Below, piece by piece: positions 58,391 through 64,000 of a DNA stretch of 64,000 bases. The DNA comes from Longimicrobium sp. (GTDB lineage: Bacteria; Gemmatimonadota; Gemmatimonadetes; Longimicrobiales; Longimicrobiaceae). The position numbers were made by a program, and so were the translations under genes. The notes under the pieces were generated by a model. That model was given only the letters and a program-made list of their open reading frames with translations. It searched no databases and was not told the DNA's origin. Within the stretch, counting starts at the first letter, position 1, and each line of letters starts with the position of its first letter. The stretch lies in assembly GCF_036388275.1 (NCBI RefSeq), contig NZ_DASVSF010000055.1, positions 37,426 to 101,425 of the forward strand. Reading direction: 5' to 3'.

Positions 58391-59305
58391 CTTCAGTCTA
58401 CGGTCGTCCGGAATCAGCGACTTGTGGATGCCCACTGCCGCCCGCGCGCCCTCGGCCGCGGCGCGCAGCGCCAGGCGTGAGCCGGGGATGATGTCGCCCG
58501 CCGCGTACACACCGGGCACCGTGGTCTGGTGCTCCTTGTCTACCTCCAGGATCCCGTCCAGGTCCGCCTCGCACCCCAGGTCCGCGGGAAAGCTGGAGCC
58601 GGGGCCTGACGCAATGTGAAAGAACAGCGCGTCGAATTCCTCCGTCTCCCCACCGTGGTAAACGACGCGCTGGATCTGCCCGCCCTCGCCCTCCAGCCGC
58701 TCGATCACGGCCTCCCGCACCGGGATGTTCCACCGCTCCAGCGCCGTTTTCGCGGGTTCCTCCATGTCGGGCGGGTGGCCGTGCGTGAGGATGGTCAGGT
58801 TCTCCGTCCACGTCAGCATGTACATGCAATACGCGGCGATGGAGCGGCCCCAGCCGATCACCCCCACCTTTTTGTCGGCGATGCCCGGGCCGTCGCAGTC
58901 CGGGCAGTGCCAGATGCTGGTGCCGTAGAAGTCGTGGAAGTTCGGGATTTCGGGGAGGATGTCGCGCAGCCCCGTCGCGATCAAAATGCGCCGCGCGCCG
59001 AAGGTGCGGCCGTCCTCCACCGTGACCGTGAAGTCGTCCTGCGTGCCCGTGATCTCCGTGACCACGGCGGGCTCGTACTCGGCGCCGGCGTCGATGGCCT
59101 GCAGGCGCGCGACCTTCCTCAACTCGGCCGGGGGCGGGTCCTTGATGCCCAGGTACCCGTGGACAGCCCAGGTCTCGGCGTTGCGCGGGTCTTCGGCGTC
59201 GAAGACGCGCACTTTGCGGCGATAGCGCGCCAGCCACAGCCCCGCCGCCAGCCCCGCTGGCCCCCCGCCGACCACGATCACGTCGTACATCCCGCCGTAC
59301 GGCAT
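58388..59305 (-). CDS. Thioredoxin-reductase-like FAD/NAD(P) oxidoreductase
   Basis: A 305-residue flavoprotein: DVIVVGGGPAGLAAGLWLAR (FAD), then WHCPDCDGPGI with the redox pair C134/C137, KVGVIGWGRSIAAYCMYML (NAD(P) site, atypical GxGxSA) and VYAAGDIIPGSRLALRAAAEGARAA (FAD, abbreviated). This is the class of small TrxR-like reductases. The ATG five codons on (59290) is an alternative start. No thioredoxin gene is adjacent. The C-terminus is inside the R6 repeat. Confidence 0.85.
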   Translation of the reverse strand: MPYGGMYDVIVVGGGPAGLAAGLWLARYRRKVRVFDAEDPRNAETWAVHGYLGIKDPPPAELRKVARLQAIDAGAEYEPAVVTEITGTQDDFTVTVEDGRTFGARRILIATGLRDILPEIPNFHDFYGTSIWHCPDCDGPGIADKKVGVIGWGRSIAAYCMYMLTWTENLTILTHGHPPDMEEPAKTALERWNIPVREAVIERLEGEGGQIQRVVYHGGETEEFDALFFHIASGPGSSFPADLGCEADLDGILEVDKEHQTTVPGVYAAGDIIPGSRLALRAAAEGARAAVGIHKSLIPDDRRLK

Positions 59306-59506
59306 CCGGTATCCCTCCGCGCGTTTTCACCCAGGCAAGCGAGGGACGGCGGGGGTGCAATCGGCGGGCCGGGTGCGCGCCAACGCACCGGCGGTTGCCG
59401 TGGGGGCGGTGGCGTGTATACTGCATTTTCCCGAACGATCCACCGATTCCGCCGCCGCCGGGCCGACCTTCGTCCGCCCGTGCCTGACCGCTGTCTGGAG
59501 GCTGCC

Positions 59507-60889
59507 GTGCTCCGTTGCATCCGAACCGTCCCCCTCGCGGCGTTCGCGCTGGCCGCGTCCGCATCTGCCCTGAACGCGCAGGCCTCGACCGGCGGGAGCG
59601 GCCCCGGCGCCGAGAACCCGCGCATCCACGAGATCGTCCGCCAGGTGTCGCCCGCGCGCCTGGAGGCCGACGTGCGGCGGCTGGCCGCATTCGGCACGCG
59701 GCACACGACGTCGGACACGGTTTCGGCCACGCGCGGCATTGGGGCGGCGCGCCGGTGGATCTTCGCCGAGTTCCAGCGCATCTCGCGCGAGTGCGGCGGG
59801 TGCCTGGACGTGCAGTACGTCAGCGAGGTGATTCCGGGCGGGCAGAACCAGCGCATTCCCCGCGACACGCGCGTGGTGAACGTCGTCGCCATCCAGCGCG
59901 GGCAGACGGACCCCGACCGCCACGTGCTGATCCTGGGGCACTACGACTCGCGGGTGACGGACGTGATGAACGACACCTCTGACGCGCCGGGCGCCAACGA
60001 CGACGCGTCGGGAACGGCGGCGGTGATCGAGGCCGCGCGCGTGCTGAGCAAGCACCGCTTCGACGGCACCCTGGTGTACGCCGCGCTGGCGGGCGAGGAG
60101 CAGGGACTGAACGGAGCCCAGATCCTCACCCGCCACGCGCAGGCGAACAACTGGCGCATCGCCGGCGTGCTGAACAACGACATCATCGGCAACTCGCGGG
60201 GCATCAACGGCGCGGCCGACAACACCGTCGTGCGCATCCTGTCGCCCGGCATTCCGCCCGAGGCGCCGGCCGCCGTGCTGCGCCAGTACCTGTACAGCGG
60301 CGGCGAGCTCGATGTCCCCACCCGCCAGCTGGCGCGCTACGTGGACCGCATCGCCGACCGCTACGTGCCCAACCTCGACGCGCAGATCATCTACCGCCTG
60401 GACCGCTTCGGCCGTGGCGGCGACCACACGCCGTTCTTTTTGGCCGGCTTTCCTGCCGTGCGGCTGACGGAGCTGTACGAGGACTACACGCGCCAGCACC
60501 AGGACCTGCGTGTGGAGAACGGCATCGAGTACGGCGACGTTCCCGACGCGATGGACTTCGTCTACAACGCCAAGGTCACGGCGCTGAACACCGCCTCCAT
60601 GGCGTCGCTGGCCTGGGCGCCCGCCGCGCCGGACTCGGTGACCATCCGCGGGGCCGTGACGCCGCACACGGTGCTGCGCTGGAAGGCGGTGGACGCGCCG
60701 GACCTGGCGGGCTACCGCGTGTACTGGCGCCTGCCGACGGACGCCAACTGGACGCACTCGCGCTGGGTGGGCAATGTGGCCGAGGCCACGCTGGAGAACA
60801 TCGTCATCGACAACTGGTTCTTCGCGGTCGCCGCCGTGGACCGCGACGGCAACGAGAGCCTCACCGTCTTCCCGGTGCCAGGCAGGTAG
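59507..60889 (+). CDS. Secreted M28 family metallopeptidase with a C-terminal fibronectin-III-like domain
   Basis: A 460-residue protein from GTG with a GGAG site. A signal peptide (about 1-25) precedes the M28 domain: ILGHYDSRVTDVM (His, Asp), GANDDASGTAAVIEAARVL (bridging Asp), AGEEQGLNGA (Glu) and GGDHTPFFLAGFPAVRLTE (His). All five zinc-ligand positions are recognisable. From about residue 375 a fibronectin-III-like domain follows (TPHTVLRWKAVDAPDLAGYR, NWFFAVAAVDRDGNES). It is an aminopeptidase-type enzyme outside the cytoplasm. The very long open frame upstream is a shadow of the flavoprotein gene. Confidence 0.92.
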   Translation: MLRCIRTVPLAAFALAASASALNAQASTGGSGPGAENPRIHEIVRQVSPARLEADVRRLAAFGTRHTTSDTVSATRGIGAARRWIFAEFQRISRECGGCLDVQYVSEVIPGGQNQRIPRDTRVVNVVAIQRGQTDPDRHVLILGHYDSRVTDVMNDTSDAPGANDDASGTAAVIEAARVLSKHRFDGTLVYAALAGEEQGLNGAQILTRHAQANNWRIAGVLNNDIIGNSRGINGAADNTVVRILSPGIPPEAPAAVLRQYLYSGGELDVPTRQLARYVDRIADRYVPNLDAQIIYRLDRFGRGGDHTPFFLAGFPAVRLTELYEDYTRQHQDLRVENGIEYGDVPDAMDFVYNAKVTALNTASMASLAWAPAAPDSVTIRGAVTPHTVLRWKAVDAPDLAGYRVYWRLPTDANWTHSRWVGNVAEATLENIVIDNWFFAVAAVDRDGNESLTVFPVPGR

Positions 60890-60909
60890 GCGCGTTGCCG
60901 GAAACACGA

Positions 60910-60937
60910 AGCCGCCGGGGAGCTTCCCCTGGCGGCT
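60910..60937. terminator. Bulged hairpin after the M28 gene
   Basis: AGCCGCC (60910-60916) pairs with GGCGGCT (60931-60937), with an inner GGGGA/TCCCC stem and one bulged T. No T-run. Confidence 0.55.
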
Positions 60938-61020
60938 CGTCGTCATCGCGCTCGGGCCTGCCGACGAACGCTACTCCCATCGCAGCTCGGCACGCCGACC
61001 GCCGATGACACCTGTTGCGT

Positions 61021-61755
61021 TCACGGCCTGCGGTGTGGTAGGCGGAAACCGTTGCGCGAGAGAGCAGCTAGGGTCCCTCGCGCCTTAGAATCCGTTACCA
61101 AGCCTCGCTCATGGAGATCTCTCAGCACGGCACGCCCACCCTCGTCCATGTGCAACAGCCCGCTGATTGCCCACTCGGCGGCATTCGGAAAATCCTCTCG
61201 CAAGCCGTTCTGAGTCGCGACCACACGCATCAAACCGAGCGCTGAGCTCGCTTCGGCCAGGACGGGGAAGCTATAAGATATGAGTCTTTGCCTGATGTCC
61301 GTGTCCGACGTCTGGTGGTAAAGCCTCACCAGCCGGCGCGCCACGCGGGAGCCCGTCGCTTCGTCCTGGGCTCCGGCTATGGTCAACAGACTAACCGAGG
61401 TTGATCGTACCTCCGCTGACCTCGATGTTGCGGCAAGGTGCTGGAGCCCGTCGAAGATAGAGTCGATCACCGCACTGGGTAAGTGCTCCGACTCTCCCAA
61501 AACACTGGACATGATCATCATCGCCCGTGGGGGGTCTTCAGGAGCAACCCGCTCCATCCGGGCAAGGAGAATCGGTACCGACGGCACGTTTACGATGGAG
61601 CGGGATCCTCCGCTCTGATGGTGGGTGATCGACCACCCATTGGGAGTACGGACCACTTCAACGGACTGTGCCTGGACCGGTTTCGTGGTGACTGCGGCAA
61701 GCAACAAAGCACCGATCAGGGAGGTCGCCGCACCACGAGGCAGATGGATACGCAT
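61021..61755 (-). CDS. Secreted hypothetical protein
   Basis: A 244-residue protein. MRIHLPRGAATSLIGALLLA opens a signal peptide ending near PVQAQ. The mature part is all-helical and HEAT-like: SVPILLARMERVAPEDPPRA, LQHLAATSRSAEVRSTSVSL, RRLVRLYHQTSDTDIRQRLI, AAEWAISGLLHMDEGGRAVL. I do not recognise the family. It starts 7 nt after the stop of the upstream frameshifted gene and is AT-richer than the chromosome average, so both probably arrived together. Confidence 0.68.
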   Translation of the reverse strand: MRIHLPRGAATSLIGALLLAAVTTKPVQAQSVEVVRTPNGWSITHHQSGGSRSIVNVPSVPILLARMERVAPEDPPRAMMIMSSVLGESEHLPSAVIDSIFDGLQHLAATSRSAEVRSTSVSLLTIAGAQDEATGSRVARRLVRLYHQTSDTDIRQRLISYSFPVLAEASSALGLMRVVATQNGLREDFPNAAEWAISGLLHMDEGGRAVLRDLHERGLVTDSKARGTLAALSRNGFRLPHRRP

Positions 61756-61762
61756 GAGATTA

Positions 61763-63500
61763 CTAGATGCCGAAGGGATTGGGAGCAATCGCATAGAAAC
61801 TGCCGTCACTCGGGTTGTAGGCCCACAGGGTTCCGGACCAATTGCCACTGATACCGTTTACGTGATTCGCGGAATAGTTGGAAAGGTCGCGGCCGCGATC
61901 GAGCGCTTGCTGGCGCGCCCCCTCCCGCACCCACAATTCCTGGGTTGCGACTATTGGTTCCATCGCAGCGTAGGGATCATACGCCAACTGTCCGGCGGCG
62001 TATCGACCGACAGATTCGTGCCCATTGCTACCATTTGATCCAAACCCTTCATGCGCCCACGCAGCAGTGATCATCGCGTCCATGGCAACGCCCTTGCAGT
62101 ACGGGTTGAACTCGTAAAAATTCGCATGAATGGAAGTCCCGGTCAGCCCGCCGTTACGGCACTCCTGGGCTTGGGTCGCATCGGCAACGTGGAACCGCGG
62201 ACCACCCGGAAGCACATTCGGATTGAGGTTTGAACCTCGGTCCATCCGGTAACTCGCCCCCGTAAGATACCACATACCATGATTCGGCCCCCCGGACACT
62301 TGCGCCACCGAATATCCGTTTGGATCTGGGTCGAGGCGCAGGGGGTCGCAGCGGTTTGCCGCCGTGTTCCAACCGATAATAAATCCCGCTGTCGTCGCGG
62401 ATTGGCCGTAGCACGCGGGCGCGCCCCCCTGCTGGAAACTCCACTTGCTGGAGTCCCAGCGCCACCCGCGGTTCGTCACAGCAAAACCAGAGAAGTATTC
62501 TTGTGGGCCGGTGCCCGTATCTACGATGACGGAAACGATGCCTCCATGGACGGCGGTCCCGCTCCACGTGTGATCGGATGATGGCTCCCGATGACCGCCC
62601 CCCTGCCCCGCCGTGTCGGTATATACCCATTCGCTCACAACCGTCGAGAGCTCATCGGCAGTGGTGAGCGAACATGTGACCACGCTGCCCCTCGTGACCT
62701 GCGCCGGGCAGACGAGCATCGGGCCATAACAAGGACTGGTGCCTCCGGAGCCGCGGTCGGGCGAGTTGGGATCGACGGAGACAATTGGCCCCGTCGACGG
62801 GCTCGAGGGTTCCCCAGTACCTGGACCGGTAGCAGGTGTTCCGATCGCGGTGACACCCTCAAGCATGAAGCAGTTCTTATCCGGATCGTACTGGTCTCCG
62901 ACCTTGGAGTTACACGGCTCGTCCGCTGACATCGTACCTACCGTCTGCCCGCCAGCGCGAACATATTCGTAGCGAGCATTCCGAGGCACCTTCAGGCGCT
63001 GCTCGAGCAACCGCACTGCCAGACGGGTGCGTGGGATCGTACAGTTGGCCACAAGTACTGCTTCCTTGCCCGGTTCCTGCAAACGGTACTGATACCTGAG
63101 AGTAACACCGTCATCCCGGAGTGCTGCGGGGGGGAAATTCCAGGGCAAACTGGGAGTAGCTGTAAGGGTAAGGTTTGCCGGTCACAGCCTGGCTAATGAA
63201 GCAGCCGTAGGGGCCAGATGCCTGTTCTCGTGCAGCAACTGAGTTGCGAGCCCCAGGATCTGCTCCAGTAGGAAGCCTGTGGCCCGCGTCCTGACACGCC
63301 GATACGAGGAAAGCCGACTGTGGTGGGATATCCAGGGTGGGCTGAAGCTTGTCATTGTCCACTGTGGGTGGGCTGAATGACACCAGCACCCGGCGGGCGG
63401 CAAACACCCGTGAGGCGACAACCATCTGGATACATTGGGCTGGTTTTGTCACTGCGCAAGTATTCGTAGCTGCCCTTGGTGAACCGGTTACAGGCTCCAC
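61763..63500 (-). pseudogene. Large Cys-containing hypothetical gene broken at a C7 run
   Basis: The first frame starts at GTG 63500 (MEPVTGSPRAATNTCAVTKP) and reads through PYSYSQFALEFPP at about 63130; the second, from there to 61763, continues AALRDDGVTLRYQYRLQEPG. The frames join at seven C (63128-63134 on the minus strand); six C would give one 578-residue protein. The long part has paired Cys, a Gly/Ser/Pro-rich linker near PGTGEPSSPSTGPIVSVD, and a C-terminal region AAWAHEGFGSNGSNGHESVG with tandem HE. No signal peptide. It may be a decayed gene, a phase-variable gene, or carry a sequencing error. Confidence 0.65.
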
Positions 63501-63692
63501 TTACTCCGAGTGCCGGACCCTCCGGACCGCGCGGCGTCCAGCCGGTGCGGATGGGGATCTGGATAAGGGGGACGCAAACGAAGGTCCCGCCCAAAACGAC
63601 ATCCGCAACGATCCAGGGACGAAACGAAAGACCCTCCCCCAGCGCACTGGAGAAGGGCCATCCACACCTAACGCACTTCCGCACTAACGCAC

Positions 63693-63905
63693 TCACGCAC
63701 CCGCTCCCTCCGCATCATCCGCCAGCGCCAGGGTCCGCAGCGCCGCCTTCCGCCGCTGCGGCATGGTGGCCGTATCCAGCGCGTCGATGCTGTCCACCGT
63801 GAACCCCTCCGCCGGGTCGAAGCCCAGGCTGGCCAGCAGCTCGCGGATGTAGTCCTCTTCCAGCCCGCGGTCGCGGAGGCGCTCCCCGATCTCGTCGTCC
63901 GTCAT
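63693..63905 (-). CDS. Small conserved acidic protein
   Basis: A 70-residue helical protein: MTDDEIGERLRDRGLEEDYI, RELLASLGFDPAEGFTVDSI, then a basic QRRKAALRTLALADDAEG tail. The first 40 residues have a UBA-like or helix-hairpin look. Its codon use is again typical of the main genome. No family recognised. Confidence 0.55.
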   Translation of the reverse strand: MTDDEIGERLRDRGLEEDYIRELLASLGFDPAEGFTVDSIDALDTATMPQRRKAALRTLALADDAEGAGA

Positions 63906-63922
63906 TCCGTATCTTGAATCCG

Positions 63923-64000
63923 ATGTTGGACGTTCGGGTACACCGATGGACGGAGCGGGTGCCGATGGAGAAGCGCCGCGCGCGAATCCAATCGCGCGCG
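63923..64000 (+). CDS. Start of a rightward gene cut by the window end
   Basis: An ATG at 63923 opens a frame to the window edge (MLDVRVHRWTERVPMEKRRA...). Divergent from the previous small gene by 17 bases. Too short to identify; may be only a chance frame. Confidence 0.3.
   Translation, partial: MLDVRVHRWTERVPMEKRRARIQSRA

Noticed and set aside
58616..59506. A 297-residue N-terminal extension of the M28 peptidase
   Set aside because: It is antisense to the flavoprotein gene, and the GTG at 59507 begins a proper signal peptide with a ribosome site.
1..64000. tRNA, rRNA or intact insertion sequences
   Set aside because: I looked for cloverleaf-like ends, conserved rRNA segments and transposase motifs and saw none that I could support.

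Overview
The window is one contiguous stretch of a very GC-rich, gene-dense bacterial chromosome. Several things point to a Gemmatimonadota-type organism, probably near Longimicrobium: strong G/C third positions, frequent GTG/TTG starts, many Gram-negative style secreted proteins and lipoproteins, an imuA-imuB-dnaE2 mutasome, and families of hairpin-forming intergenic repeats. This placement is an inference from gene content and repeat style; no rRNA gene is present to confirm it.

Layout. 0-5.5 kb: the 3' end of purA, then a histidine operon hisC-hisB-hisH, a Phd/VapC toxin-antitoxin pair, a DapF-like gene and hisF, mostly joined by 4-nt stop/start overlaps. hisA is absent, and the DapF-like protein has Ser in place of both catalytic Cys. 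5.6-21.9 kb: housekeeping and envelope genes (OsmC, ApaG, Apt, CoA-binding protein, MIP channel, metallophosphoesterase, L,D-transpeptidase, AI-2E-type permease, an HU with a long tail, M48 peptidase, PIG-L deacetylase, GT2, SRPBCC, PrsW). 22.4-31.7 kb: a LysM lytic transglycosylase with Ser/Arg-rich linkers, an RDD membrane protein, an acuB-acuC-GNAT cluster likely controlling reversible acetylation, and deoC. 31.8-41.9 kb: an outer-membrane peptidase/propeller/barrel fusion, a TetR regulator, an MHYT-PAS-GAF histidine kinase, a DUF2723 membrane protein and a DUF1540 protein. 42.5-48.6 kb: the SOS mutasome imuA-imuB-dnaE2, with a seven-hairpin repeat array between imuA and imuB and a palindromic element inserted in frame in dnaE2.

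48.6-57.1 kb is the most unusual part. It is a mosaic, partly AT-richer, accessory zone directly downstream of dnaE2. Three further, progressively decayed copies of the dnaE2 3' end lie in it, separated by unrelated cargo: PIN-type toxin-antitoxin cassettes, a polysaccharide-deacetylase-like gene, two immunity-like small proteins, a beta-lactamase-fold remnant, an alpha/beta hydrolase, a DUF4440 protein, a lipoprotein and a short CVNH lectin. This reads as an integration hotspot at the dnaE2 3' end. A second PIN toxin cassette, with the same upstream leader as the first, closes the zone at 57.1 kb.

57.2-64 kb: a Ser/Thr protein kinase, a thioredoxin-reductase-like flavoprotein and an M28 peptidase, then a second lower-GC patch holding a secreted protein and a large gene broken at a run of seven C. 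The window ends with a small conserved protein and the first codons of a rightward gene. No tRNA, rRNA, CRISPR array or intact transposase was recognised. At least six families of dispersed palindromic or hairpin repeats fill the intergenic spaces.
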